Of a DNA stretch of 35,679 nt, positions 16,258-24,322 are shown piece after piece; position 1 is the stretch's first letter; every line of letters begins with the position of its first letter. The translations under genes and the position numbers were made by a program. The stretch is from Pseudofrankia coriaricola. Lineage in GTDB: Bacteria; Actinomycetota; Actinomycetes; Frankiales; Frankiaceae. The stretch covers positions 1 through 35,679 of the forward strand of contig NZ_MBLO01000059.1 of the NCBI RefSeq assembly GCF_001854805.1, written 5' to 3'. Under the pieces are notes generated by a model. It made no database searches and had not been told where the DNA came from. It worked only from the letters and a program-made list of their open reading frames with translations.

Positions 16258-17020
16258 AGACCACCGGCCTTATGCGGAGCTTGTCGCGCGCGAGTTGGCT
16301 CAGTCGTTCGATATGAGCGTATCGACGGTGCCCGACCCAGTCGCCGCACGTCCCCTGATCGAGGCCGAGCACTTTGACGTGATTGTTGTCGACCTGTTTT
16401 ATACTCACCTGACGCAGCCATATGCGAGGCGCCGTCTGGCTCGAAATATCTCGCTCACCGCCGATCGCGAGTTTCACATTTCGGGCTTGGCGGTCCAGGC
16501 TAGTCGGCAGGAAGGGCGGCCGCCTCTTGTGATCTCAACAACCGGCGAGGATACCCGTGAGCTCCATATAGTGCTTGCCAGCGAAGACCTGGGCGTCTGT
16601 TCGTATTACTCAAAGGGAACCGGTGATTTGACCTTCGGGGCACTGGCGAGCGCAATCGAGGCTGCCGCAGACGGCCGGCACCATAGCGACCCAGAACTTG
16701 ATCCGTATCTTCCACGCCGTGGCCAGCGGCCGATATCAGAACTGCTGTTCGGTAGAGAATCATGGCGTGGCATCTGGCGAGCATGTGCCCTACAGATTCG
16801 CGGTCATCGAAACATCGCCAGCCTCATAGGATACAGCCCGAAGACAGTCCGCATCGAAGTTGGCAACATGGTGGAGGCGCTCAACGAACTTAACCCAGGG
16901 CTTTCGGTTGCCGGTTCGCCCTCGGACGTCGTTGTCAGTTACGCGGACCGGCACTGGGAGTTTTTCCTTGACGACACGGTCATGCGCCTCTATCCGCCTC
17001 CAGGGTTCGGGAAGCGGTAG
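16238..17020 (+). CDS. Two-component response regulator with LuxR-like HTH
   Basis: The receiver domain starts VRVLLIEDHRPYAE, with acidic pair E7-D8, predicted phosphoacceptor D52 (DVIVVDLFY), T in LVISTTGED and K in YYSKGTGD. The stretch between D52 and the next beta strand is unusually long. The C-terminus has IRGHRNIASLIGYSPKTVRI, a NarL/LuxR-type HTH. GTG 16238 is favoured because AGAGGA lies 9 bases upstream; ATG 16229 would abut that motif. The gene overlaps the kinase end by 20 bases, so the pair is co-translated and cognate. Targets are unknown; the genes downstream for membrane and secreted proteins are plausible. Confidence 0.8.
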   Translation: MRVLLIEDHRPYAELVARELAQSFDMSVSTVPDPVAARPLIEAEHFDVIVVDLFYTHLTQPYARRRLARNISLTADREFHISGLAVQASRQEGRPPLVISTTGEDTRELHIVLASEDLGVCSYYSKGTGDLTFGALASAIEAAADGRHHSDPELDPYLPRRGQRPISELLFGRESWRGIWRACALQIRGHRNIASLIGYSPKTVRIEVGNMVEALNELNPGLSVAGSPSDVVVSYADRHWEFFLDDTVMRLYPPPGFGKR

Positions 17021-17025
17021 TTGCC

Positions 17026-17478
17026 GTGCGGGTGGGGCGTTCCGTTCGGCGGAGCAAAGGCGGCGACTTTTCTTGCCGCTGGAGTCGTTCGAAAGATTTC
17101 TGGTTCACGGCCACGCTCGTTGTCGTCCTTGGGGGCTTCGCCGGCCTTTGGCTCGCGCTTCCGCGCCAGGAGCCGAGACAGATCTCGGGGTTCGTGCGGT
17201 GTGCATCGGGAACCAGCGTGCAAGGTGTGTGGATCGCCGATACGCCTTCGGCGGGCTGGGCGTCATGGACCCCTGATCCATCACATCCGGCGAGCGCACG
17301 ATTTGGTCACGATGTACTTGGTCCGACGTATTCTGCCCACGTGGGCTGTGGGGGAAGTTCGATGCGCTGGGGGACTGAGGCCAGATCAGGGAAGCTGACT
17401 TCGAACGAAGTTAGCCTTGTTTGCTATGAGCCATCGAACGGTGAGCGGTTCGGCTTCTGTGCGAGCCTTGAAGGATGA
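17026..17478 (+). CDS. Single-pass membrane protein of unknown function
   Basis: This 150-aa protein has a basic N-terminus (RVGRSVRRSKGGD) and one transmembrane helix (FWFTATLVVVLGGFAGLWLA), then an extracellular part with four cysteines (VRCASG, HVGCGG, LVCYEP, FCASLEG) that could form two disulfides. GTG 17026 follows the response-regulator stop by 5 bases, so it is probably in the same transcript. No family recognised. A surface partner of the two-component system is possible. Confidence 0.55.
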   Translation: MRVGRSVRRSKGGDFSCRWSRSKDFWFTATLVVVLGGFAGLWLALPRQEPRQISGFVRCASGTSVQGVWIADTPSAGWASWTPDPSHPASARFGHDVLGPTYSAHVGCGGSSMRWGTEARSGKLTSNEVSLVCYEPSNGERFGFCASLEG

Positions 17479-17557
17479 TTATTTGATTTGCGCATTGAAC
17501 CATGGACAATCGTCTCTAGACGCTTGCCAATCTGTATGTAACCCTTCTATGGACCCA

Positions 17558-17586
17558 TTGAAAATGGTTGTTATCCATGCTAATCT
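17558..17586 (+). promoter_or_regulatory. Strong sigma-70-type promoter giving a near-leaderless mRNA
   Basis: TTGAAA (17558-17563), 17-base spacer, TAATCT (17581-17586). Transcription would start near 17593, three bases before ATG 17596, which has no ribosome binding site; leaderless translation is therefore expected. Confidence 0.65.
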
Positions 17587-17595
17587 GATCTAGAA

Positions 17596-17982
17596 ATGAA
17601 GTACTCTTGGTGCAGAAATCTGAAAGCTGCTGGAATTGTACTCGCCGTAATAGCTGCAGGTTTTATAGGTGCGTCATTCGGCAGCGATGACGGCACGACA
17701 CGGTACACCGGTGTCAAGAGTGAAGCCGCGCGGCGAGCAATTCAGATGATGCACGGCGATGACATTTATGCGTATCACGGAAGATGGGAGTTCGATCCCT
17801 TCTACATTAAAGATGTGCGTCCAGCTAGCGCATCGGAGCAAGCATGTGGTGCGCCCTTTAAATACAGTGAAGATCCTAATGAGATCGAGCACTACACTGT
17901 CGTCGTCGAAAGATCGCTTGCGATGGGTCTATGGAAATGGAAAAAGAATTGGTCGCTCAAGGGTTGTTATCTCGATCCATAG
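17596..17982 (+). CDS. Small secreted or membrane-anchored protein
   Basis: This 128-aa protein begins MKYSWCRNLKAAGIVLAVIA and continues hydrophobic to FIGASFGS, a signal peptide or anchor. The mature part is polar with two cysteines (SEQACGAPF, LKGCYLDP) that may pair. It ends 29 bases before the large secreted repeat protein. It is markedly AT-rich and lysine-rich for this window, suggesting separate acquisition. No family recognised. The start follows the promoter at 17558-17586 directly. Confidence 0.6.
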   Translation: MKYSWCRNLKAAGIVLAVIAAGFIGASFGSDDGTTRYTGVKSEAARRAIQMMHGDDIYAYHGRWEFDPFYIKDVRPASASEQACGAPFKYSEDPNEIEHYTVVVERSLAMGLWKWKKNWSLKGCYLDP

Positions 17983-18011
17983 AATTCTGATTGAACTAGT
18001 TGAGAGGGACA

Positions 18012-20525
18012 ATGAGGCCGCTTATGCGAGTGGCAGGCGCCGTCGGCGTCGCGCTGGCGATCACTGCGAGTTCTGCAGTCTTGCCGACGGCGAAAGCGTC
18101 GGCGGAAGAGACCGAATGTACCTGGCAGGACTACTGGCCCAAAGATGGTATGGCGGAGACCAGTCGATCGGGCGACTTTTACGAAGCCTCCCTTCAGTTT
18201 CGACTGACGGAATCTCAAGTAAGGAACCTTAAGCCGTGTGCAGAGTTTATCGAAATTGATTTTACGATCTTTGGGTTTGATATTGCTCACCCGGGCTCAT
18301 GGAATAGCTATGGAGTTTACACCAATCTTCCAGGAGGGATTCGAGACGAGCCGTTTGGCGACAGCGTTCCATCGCCTGGCGTGACCAGAATCCGTACCGC
18401 TGATCTACTGGCCAACCATGACTACGGTGCTACGCTCACTTGGAGCGAGAAAGTCCGTCAGGGCGAGACTCCGAAGATATCCTTTCGCTGGGTGCCTAGT
18501 CACTATGCGTGGTGGACCGATGGGGAAGCCGCGGGGCACATTATCGAGATGCCAGCCTGCTACATCGGGACCGCGTTTTTGGGCGGGACTTCGCTGATCA
18601 GAAGCACGCTGACGGACAGCGACCAGGCCTGGTGCATTTTCCCCTACGAATCGCAAACGGTACAGCTATATGAGACACTCTTCCCTGGCTATCCGGACGG
18701 GCGTCTTCCCTTCTCGGGCTACCAGCAGTTCAGATTTGGGTCGTGGGTGGTTAACCCCCAGCCGGGGGACTTCCCGCGTAGTCTGCCGGCAGGTGTCCGG
18801 GACGGTTCTATTATCAGGTCTGATGAGGGGCATCTTTATGTCCTCGCAGGTGGTCGCCTTTTCTGGTTCGACAAGAACGATGCGGCGCAGGCTACTGCGT
18901 TTAGGCAGCAGGCAGGCGGGGCCTCGGATATTCTTCTTCACCACGACGCGGTTCACGCCCTTGAGGTCAACCGTGATTGGTCCGGAAATCTTGTGCCTGG
19001 CGCGAACATGCCGGCCGACAACCTCTTCCTCCGCGAGTACGACTCGGGCGCTCAGTACGTAATCAAGTACGGCCACCCGTTCCCAGTCGGTAGTGCTGAG
19101 GAGGTCATCGCCCTCGGCGGCCAGGACAAGGCCATCATGGTGCCGAGGTCAATTGCGGATCTCAGCCAGCACGCGCCGCAGTGGGTGCAGGGCGACCAGG
19201 TGCGGTTCTGGAACGACCCGGCGGTCTGGTACTACGCCGACAGCGGGTATCGGGTGCCATCGGTCCCCACCCGCGACTGCCTCTCGGTTCGGCACGGCGG
19301 CCGCGGGGTGACGCTGCTGCCCGCGAGCGCTCGGGCGCTGTTCCCTGACTCCGGCCAGAACGCCTCGTGTGACTTCGGGCACGGCCAGTGGCTGTACGGT
19401 CAGCCGAGCAACCGGCAGATCATGGTGCTCTACAACGCCGGGCACCAGGTTCAGTACGGCGAGATCGCGCCGCTCGGCGGGGTCGACCGGGCGATGCCGG
19501 TCAGCGACGAGACCATCGATGGCCTGCTGGCTCGCGGGATGAGCCTGCCGGACAACCACGTCTTCCGCGCGGCCGGTCAGTCCGACGTGTACCTCAGTGG
19601 CGGCGGGCAGTGGCACCACATCGGCAGCCCGGGACAGCGCGACTGTCTGCTCTTCGGTAACAGCGCCGTCGAGGAGGTCGTGCCGGCGAGCTTCATCGCG
19701 CGGCTGCCGCAGGGCGCGCCTGCCACCTGCCGGCTGGGGGATGGCGCCTGGTTCTACGACACCACCACGAACCAGCAGTACCTGACGGTCTTCGGCTCGG
19801 CGTTCCAGGTGCAGTACGGGGAGCTGGCGCCACTTGGCGGCGTGGACAAGGCCAAGCCGATCAGCCGCGAGGGTGCCGACTACCTGGAGCGGCTCGACTT
19901 CACCATCCCCGACAACGAGATGATCAAGGGCTTCGGGCCGGCCGTCTACCAGGTGAAGGCTGGGAAGCTCCAGGCAGTGGGGAACCCGGCCATCCGCGAC
20001 TGTCTGACGGCCGAGACCGGCAAGCAGGTCAGGCAGGTGCCCGAGGATGTCATCACCCGGATGAAGGCCCTGGGACGGGTCGGCCCGGACGCCCAGTGCG
20101 CGCTCGAGGGCAAGCAGCTGCTCGGTCCCGATGGCACCAGCGTCGCTTGGATCAAGGATGGCTATCGGCGGCCCGTGATCAATCCAGCGATCCGCGACTG
20201 TCTCGCGGTTCGAGTGAGCGCGGGTGCCCCGCTGCACGCTGATCAGGCTGTCTGGGACAGCTACCCACCGGGACCCAACGCGTTCTGTCCGTACCCCGCG
20301 GACGCCAGGTTCGTTCGAGGCGACGGCCAGTCGGCAGCCTGGCGGGTCTACCCCGACGGCACCCGGCAGCAACTGAACGCCTACTGCCACGATGTCGACC
20401 CTGCCAACGCCAACGACCCGCGCTACAAGGTGTACGTCGTCCCGGCCGGCGAGGTCGACGGGCACGCCCTCCGTCAGCCGAACGTCTTCAACGCGACTGT
20501 GGAGTCCTGTCGCGCTCTCCCGTAG
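18012..20525 (+). CDS. Large secreted protein with RDCL-containing repeats
   Basis: This 837-aa protein has a clear Sec signal peptide (MRPLMRVAGAVGVALAITAS, cleavage after about AKASA). The N-terminal 260 residues are unassigned. From about residue 270 it carries degenerate repeats. Four units contain RDCL after a basic/aromatic strand (GYRVPS..TRDCL, HHIGSPGQRDCL, VGNPAIRDCL, INPAIRDCL) and three contain a related (V/Q)YGE-APLGG(V)D segment. The N-terminal GHLYVLAGGRLFWFDKNDAA resembles the same strand pattern. Beta-strand-rich repeats with one cysteine per unit suggest an extracellular beta-propeller-like or binding protein. ATG 18012 follows GAGAGGG at 18002-18008. The first 900 bases are AT-richer than the remainder, hinting at a mosaic origin. 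A strong hairpin follows the stop. Confidence 0.65.
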   Translation: MRPLMRVAGAVGVALAITASSAVLPTAKASAEETECTWQDYWPKDGMAETSRSGDFYEASLQFRLTESQVRNLKPCAEFIEIDFTIFGFDIAHPGSWNSYGVYTNLPGGIRDEPFGDSVPSPGVTRIRTADLLANHDYGATLTWSEKVRQGETPKISFRWVPSHYAWWTDGEAAGHIIEMPACYIGTAFLGGTSLIRSTLTDSDQAWCIFPYESQTVQLYETLFPGYPDGRLPFSGYQQFRFGSWVVNPQPGDFPRSLPAGVRDGSIIRSDEGHLYVLAGGRLFWFDKNDAAQATAFRQQAGGASDILLHHDAVHALEVNRDWSGNLVPGANMPADNLFLREYDSGAQYVIKYGHPFPVGSAEEVIALGGQDKAIMVPRSIADLSQHAPQWVQGDQVRFWNDPAVWYYADSGYRVPSVPTRDCLSVRHGGRGVTLLPASARALFPDSGQNASCDFGHGQWLYGQPSNRQIMVLYNAGHQVQYGEIAPLGGVDRAMPVSDETIDGLLARGMSLPDNHVFRAAGQSDVYLSGGGQWHHIGSPGQRDCLLFGNSAVEEVVPASFIARLPQGAPATCRLGDGAWFYDTTTNQQYLTVFGSAFQVQYGELAPLGGVDKAKPISREGADYLERLDFTIPDNEMIKGFGPAVYQVKAGKLQAVGNPAIRDCLTAETGKQVRQVPEDVITRMKALGRVGPDAQCALEGKQLLGPDGTSVAWIKDGYRRPVINPAIRDCLAVRVSAGAPLHADQAVWDSYPPGPNAFCPYPADARFVRGDGQSAAWRVYPDGTRQQLNAYCHDVDPANANDPRYKVYVVPAGEVDGHALRQPNVFNATVESCRALP

Positions 20526-20536
20526 TTCCTCGACGA

Positions 20537-20574
20537 ACGGCGGGCGCCGCGTTGTTGGACGCAGCGCCCGCCGT
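20537..20574 (+). terminator. Hairpin terminator after the secreted repeat protein
   Basis: A perfect 11-bp stem, ACGGCGGGCGC (20537-20547) with GCGCCCGCCGT (20564-20574), begins 12 bases after the stop. No T-tract follows, as is usual in actinobacteria. Confidence 0.8.
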
Positions 20575-20718
20575 CGCTCGTCCCGCCTCGGTCATCGAAC
20601 CTCTGGCGTCACTGTCGTACGTGCTGAGCAGTGGAACGCCGGGTCCTCATGCCGGATGGTGGTCGACGAGTCGGCCATCGTCCGGCAGCCTGACGGCCCG
20701 GGCTCCAGGCGGGCCCGT

Positions 20719-20768
20719 TTCATTCCTCCCGGGTAAATGAGCTAAGATCACCGCGCCGTTCGGCGCGG
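20719..20768 (+). promoter_or_regulatory. Candidate promoter and start-site hairpin of the Shedu gene
   Basis: TTCATT (20719-20724), 18-base spacer and TAAGAT (20743-20748) form a plausible promoter. A near-perfect GC hairpin, CCGCGCCG with CGGCGCGG (20751-20768), sits exactly where transcription would begin. It could be an operator or a structured 5' end. Confidence 0.45.
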
Positions 20769-20821
20769 GGCGGGGCGGCGGCGGGCCTGGCGACCGCGGG
20801 TCTGTATCGGGGGAGGCCCAT

Positions 20822-22045
20822 ATGCCCATTCTCCAGTGGGGGATCATCGGTGATACTGCTTTCAACGCGCTGACAGGTGACTTCTCGCAGCTGGCGATTC
20901 GTCCAAGCGGAAGCAACCCCGATTTCTACTATTTCTATGACACGGTTCGGTCTGGGCTCGTCACTGACTTCGTCCTGGACAATCGCCCGAGGGTTGAGAC
21001 TCGCTGTACGGTGACGCTCATCAAGGCGGGCGAGGGGTTTAGTCCGCGACTGAGATTTTGGAAGCGAGACAAGACGCAACCAGGGAAGGCGAAGGCAACC
21101 GAGGAGATCGAGAATACTGCCGCAACCCGGCAAGTAAAGGCGGCTGTCGATACTGACGAGGCTCGGGATGGTTTCTGGAAGCTCATAGCCTTCATCCAGA
21201 GTGTCGCGGCGATTGATCTCCCGGAAGGTCCCTTCAGGCTCGCGCCGGCTAACGAGGCCGAGCTTGCGGCAGTCCTGCAAGAGGTAGATCGCGACGATGT
21301 TATTAGCGCGGTGCGGTCAGCGCTCGGTGGCAGGCTTACCGAGCAAGACATCCAGGTACTTGCGGATCGGAAAGGTCAGCTTGATGAGTTCGAGAAGCTC
21401 CTGAACGAGCCCGGCTACTTTGCCGAGGCGCACGACGCGCTCCGCGGCGCCGTTGGTAAGGTGGGCAAGGAACGGGTCTGGCAGATCTTCTTTGAGCGTA
21501 ACCCGTGGATCTTGGGGTATGGGCTCAAGCTGGTGTCCTGTGACCCCCTGGACGAGAACCGGCTGGAGCAGGTGACCTCGGGCGCCGGCATCTTCAGCGG
21601 CGCTGGGAAGCGGGTCGATGCCCTCCTGAAGACTCGAGGCTACATCAGTAGCCTGCTGTTCTGTGAGTTTAAGCATCATGACACCGAACTACTGGATGGA
21701 ATCTATCGTCCGCCTGACGTCTACCAAGTGTCAAAGGACGTAAGTGGTGGCGTCACGCAGGTCCAAAAGACGGCCCACAAGGCTGTGGCTGGGCTGCGGA
21801 ATAGCATCGAGGCGCTGGTGGACCCGGACGGTACGCCGACTGGTATCGAGTTTTCTGTGATCAGGCCGCGTCAGGTGCTGGTGGTCGGGAATTTGCAAAA
21901 GCTCATGGTTAACGGGCGCATCAACCCTGAGATGTCATCGTCGTTTGAGCTCTATCGTCGTTCAATACACGACGTTGAGATCGTGACGTTCGATGAACTG
22001 TTTGAGCGTGCGAAGTATATCGTCAGGGACGGCATGGCTGGCTGA
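20822..22045 (+). CDS. sduA: Shedu-type anti-phage nuclease (DUF4263)
   Basis: This 407-aa protein has the C-terminal PD-(D/E)xK nuclease features of the Shedu (SduA, DUF4263) family. RVWQIFFERNPWILGYGLKL is followed by KRVDALLKTRGYISSLLFCE with D266, then E282-x-K284 in FCEFKHHD, and a QV-rich helix (YQVSKDVSGGVTQVQKTAHK). The N-terminal 170 residues vary between family members and are thought to sense the trigger; here they start MPILQWGIIGDTAFNALTGD and contain no known domain. Shedu is a single-gene defence system acting as a DNA nuclease. ATG 20822 has GGGGAGG 7 bases upstream. The gene stands alone between a terminator hairpin upstream and a convergent hairpin downstream, consistent with a self-contained cassette. 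Confidence 0.87.
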   Translation: MPILQWGIIGDTAFNALTGDFSQLAIRPSGSNPDFYYFYDTVRSGLVTDFVLDNRPRVETRCTVTLIKAGEGFSPRLRFWKRDKTQPGKAKATEEIENTAATRQVKAAVDTDEARDGFWKLIAFIQSVAAIDLPEGPFRLAPANEAELAAVLQEVDRDDVISAVRSALGGRLTEQDIQVLADRKGQLDEFEKLLNEPGYFAEAHDALRGAVGKVGKERVWQIFFERNPWILGYGLKLVSCDPLDENRLEQVTSGAGIFSGAGKRVDALLKTRGYISSLLFCEFKHHDTELLDGIYRPPDVYQVSKDVSGGVTQVQKTAHKAVAGLRNSIEALVDPDGTPTGIEFSVIRPRQVLVVGNLQKLMVNGRINPEMSSSFELYRRSIHDVEIVTFDELFERAKYIVRDGMAG

Positions 22046-22081
22046 AGCGACTCCTGACGGGTGGTCGGAGCGCGGAGCGAG

Positions 22082-22113
22082 TGGCACACTACCTTGGTGC
22101 GGGCAGTGTGCCA
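22082..22113. terminator. Bidirectional hairpin between convergent genes
   Basis: A perfect 9-bp stem, TGGCACACT (22082-22090) with AGTGTGCCA (22105-22113), lies between the Shedu gene and the convergent XRE/TPR regulator, so it may serve both. Confidence 0.65.
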
Positions 22114-22167
22114 GCTGGTTTGGCGTACGCCCGGAGCCTCCGGTGGCTTGGCCAATACCTGAGGGCG

Positions 22168-23547
22168 TCAGACCCCACCCCCCGGCCCCAATGCCCCTCG
22201 TCCTCCCACCATCCCTCCAAGCTCCCGTACCGCCCCCAACCTTGCCCACCCCGGCTCGGTCACCAACCGCCGGTATATCGCCTCGGCCCTGCTCGCCGTC
22301 CGCGGATGCCCGTTGCCGTTAGCAATGCGCAGCGCCTTCGCAACCGCGAAGGCGGCTTGCTCCGGGTCCGGCGCGCTGCGGCGGATGAACGCCCGCCCGA
22401 GCGCCAGCTGCGTCCCGGCGATCTGCACATGCCGCCCGGTACCCGCCAACCGGGCCAAGGACGTCCGGGCGTGGCGCTCAGCCACGTCCCCCCGGTTCAG
22501 GTAGCTGAAAGCAATCGCGCTGAACGAGTCGCAGAACTCTTCGTTCCCCACGTTCGGGCCCGGCAGCGGCCCGCCCTCCCACACCGTCTCGTGCATCGTG
22601 CGTAGCGCCGCCCGGGTGCCGTCGGCATCGCCGACCCGGGCCAGCGCCCGAGCGACCGAGCCCGCCAGCAGCGGCGCGATGTACGGGTGCGCCGCTGCCG
22701 GGCCCGAATGGGCAAGACCCGCCGCCGTGACGAAGTCATCCGCGAAGAAGGCCAGTGCCGAGCGCATGACAATGACCGACCCGGCCAGCAAGCTGTCCCG
22801 GGCCGCCTCGGCATGCTGGGCCGCCAGCACGAAGAACGTCAGCGCCGTGGCTTCGTCACTCATGTCAAATGCCAGCTGGCCCCGGTAGTAGGCCAGCTGC
22901 CCAGCCACCAGCTCCAGGTCCCGGCGTGCCGAGCCCGAGACCCGGGTTTCCAACAAGGCCTCAGCGTCGTCCCACGCCCGCTCAATGGGCGCAACCAACT
23001 GACCGTGCGGCGTCACCGCGTACAGCGTGGTCAGCCGGTGGATGCCGTGCTGCAGCTGAGCCAGGGTCAGCGGGTCAGGTGTCGAACCCGCGATGGCCCG
23101 GGAGATGGCGGCGGCCCGCTCGGCCGAGCCGGGCATCGTGCCGGCAGCTGTCGCGGTGAGGAAGACTCCAGCGCTGAGTAGATCGCGACGACGCGACGAA
23201 CTCACCTCCCCAGGCGCGGCAGGTACGGCCTGTTCATCGTCACCCGTGCGGCTGCCCAGGGCTATCCCTGAGCTGGTGAGGGATGGGTCACGGTCGGTGG
23301 CCAGCGGTGCCAGCAGTGCCGTCGCATCCACTCTGAACATGGCTTCCAGCACCCGGCGCGAGATGGGGTGCGGCCGGGCGACGTCCCCGGCGACCCAGCG
23401 CTTCGCCGTGCGGTCGCTGACCACGTGCGGTTTGGCGTAGAGCGTGGCAGCCGTCTCGGCGTAGGCCTTACAGAACTGCTCGACCGTCCACTGGCGCTGC
23501 ACCAGCAGGTGGGCCAGGAGGGTCCGCGGCCGGGGGGTGGGCGGCAT
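22168..23547 (-). CDS. Transcriptional regulator, N-terminal HTH plus TPR-like helical domain
   Basis: This 459-aa protein has an N-terminal HTH-like region (TVEQFCKAYAETAATLYAKP then VSDRTAKRWVAGDVARPHPI). A linker with a twin-arginine-looking segment follows (SSRRRDLLSAGVFLTATAAG, common in this family but probably not a working signal), then a long helical TPR-like domain from about residue 150 (LELVAGQLAYYRGQLAFDMS...). This is the layout of the abundant actinomycete XRE/TPR regulators, often controlling a divergent small gene. Here that is 23837, with a repeat-rich intergenic region between them. The C-terminal tail is glycine-rich. Whether it binds a small peptide, as TPR regulators do in Firmicutes, is not known. 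Confidence 0.78.
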   Translation of the reverse strand: MPPTPRPRTLLAHLLVQRQWTVEQFCKAYAETAATLYAKPHVVSDRTAKRWVAGDVARPHPISRRVLEAMFRVDATALLAPLATDRDPSLTSSGIALGSRTGDDEQAVPAAPGEVSSSRRRDLLSAGVFLTATAAGTMPGSAERAAAISRAIAGSTPDPLTLAQLQHGIHRLTTLYAVTPHGQLVAPIERAWDDAEALLETRVSGSARRDLELVAGQLAYYRGQLAFDMSDEATALTFFVLAAQHAEAARDSLLAGSVIVMRSALAFFADDFVTAAGLAHSGPAAAHPYIAPLLAGSVARALARVGDADGTRAALRTMHETVWEGGPLPGPNVGNEEFCDSFSAIAFSYLNRGDVAERHARTSLARLAGTGRHVQIAGTQLALGRAFIRRSAPDPEQAAFAVAKALRIANGNGHPRTASRAEAIYRRLVTEPGWARLGAVRELGGMVGGRGALGPGGGV

Positions 23548-23602
23548 GGCGTCCTCGGTTCGGGCGGCGGGTTTCGGGTGATCGTCCCGGCCACCGGCCG
23601 GA

Positions 23603-23708
23603 TTGTCAGCAGGGGCGCGCCCTGGCCCCGAGGAATGTCACCAAAAATGTCCGGGGTCAGCGCGCGATGTCAGCGGAATGTCCCCGGGAAGCGTACCCCG
23701 AACTGTCA
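23603..23708 (+). promoter_or_regulatory. Phased TGTC repeats, candidate operator array
   Basis: TTGTCA (23603), ATGTCA (23635), ATGTCC (23647), ATGTCA (23667), ATGTCC (23678) and CTGTCA (23703) lie on the same strand in the divergent intergenic region. The inner four form two pairs (12 and 11 bases apart) offset by 32 bases, about three helical turns. This suggests cooperative binding by the adjacent HTH/TPR regulator. Confidence 0.45.
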
Positions 23709-23836
23709 CTTTCGGCGTTCTTCTGGCGACCCATAGTGGCCAGTGCCGGTTCCAACCCCTCGGGGAACCCTTGACCGGCATCGACGCACCGGTCCCTGCC
23801 TGGCAAGCCTGCCGGGCGTGACAGTGAGGAGGCGGC

Positions 23837-24322
23837 ATGCCGATGGTGATGATCGAAATCGACGGTAGTGAGACAGGCCCGGTCGCCGTGGCCTGGGAAC
23901 CCTGCCGCTTGCCCAAAGGCTCCGGGGTGCTGCTCGGCTGCTGGCCCTGGCCGCGCTTTGTGCCGGTGGGGCCGTACAAGGCCGAGACTGTGGCGCAATC
24001 CCTGGCGGGACGGGACGGGGTGTCGGTACTGGTGGCCTGCCCGGCGGGCGTCTCCCCGGGCCACAGCACCCTGGCCCTGGAAGTCGCCCGGCTGCTCAGT
24101 GACGAGCGGCAGACAGCGGCAGGCGGGCGGGAGCCCGTTGTGACCTGCCCCATCCGGCCCCGTTGTGCCTGGGAGTCTGGCGGGGTCGCGGTGCCGCATC
24201 TGGTGACGGTGGTGTCGCGGGGTACAGCTCGAACCCGCGTTGTCTGGGAGATCACCGAGCGGAAGCGGGCTGTGGCCATGCTCGGCGCTGGCCGGCCGGT
24301 GCGATTGGTGGTGGTCTCGTGA
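23837..24322 (+). CDS. Hypothetical protein divergent from the HTH/TPR regulator
   Basis: This 161-aa protein (MPMVMIEIDGSETGPVAVAW...) has alternating beta/alpha character: LGCWPWPRFVPVGPYKAET, VSVLVACPAGVSPGHSTLAL, VVTCPIRPRCAWESG and a C-terminal RAVAMLGAGRPVRLVVVS. No domain recognised. GAGGAGG 5 bases before ATG 23837 gives a clear start. The regulator transcribed away from it and the repeat array between them suggest direct control. The next gene overlaps its stop. Confidence 0.6.
   Translation: MPMVMIEIDGSETGPVAVAWEPCRLPKGSGVLLGCWPWPRFVPVGPYKAETVAQSLAGRDGVSVLVACPAGVSPGHSTLALEVARLLSDERQTAAGGREPVVTCPIRPRCAWESGGVAVPHLVTVVSRGTARTRVVWEITERKRAVAMLGAGRPVRLVVVS

Noticed and set aside
19149-20465. 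438-codon minus-strand open frame
   Set aside because: Antisense to the secreted repeat protein; the opposite strand has a signal peptide and internal repeats, this one has neither.
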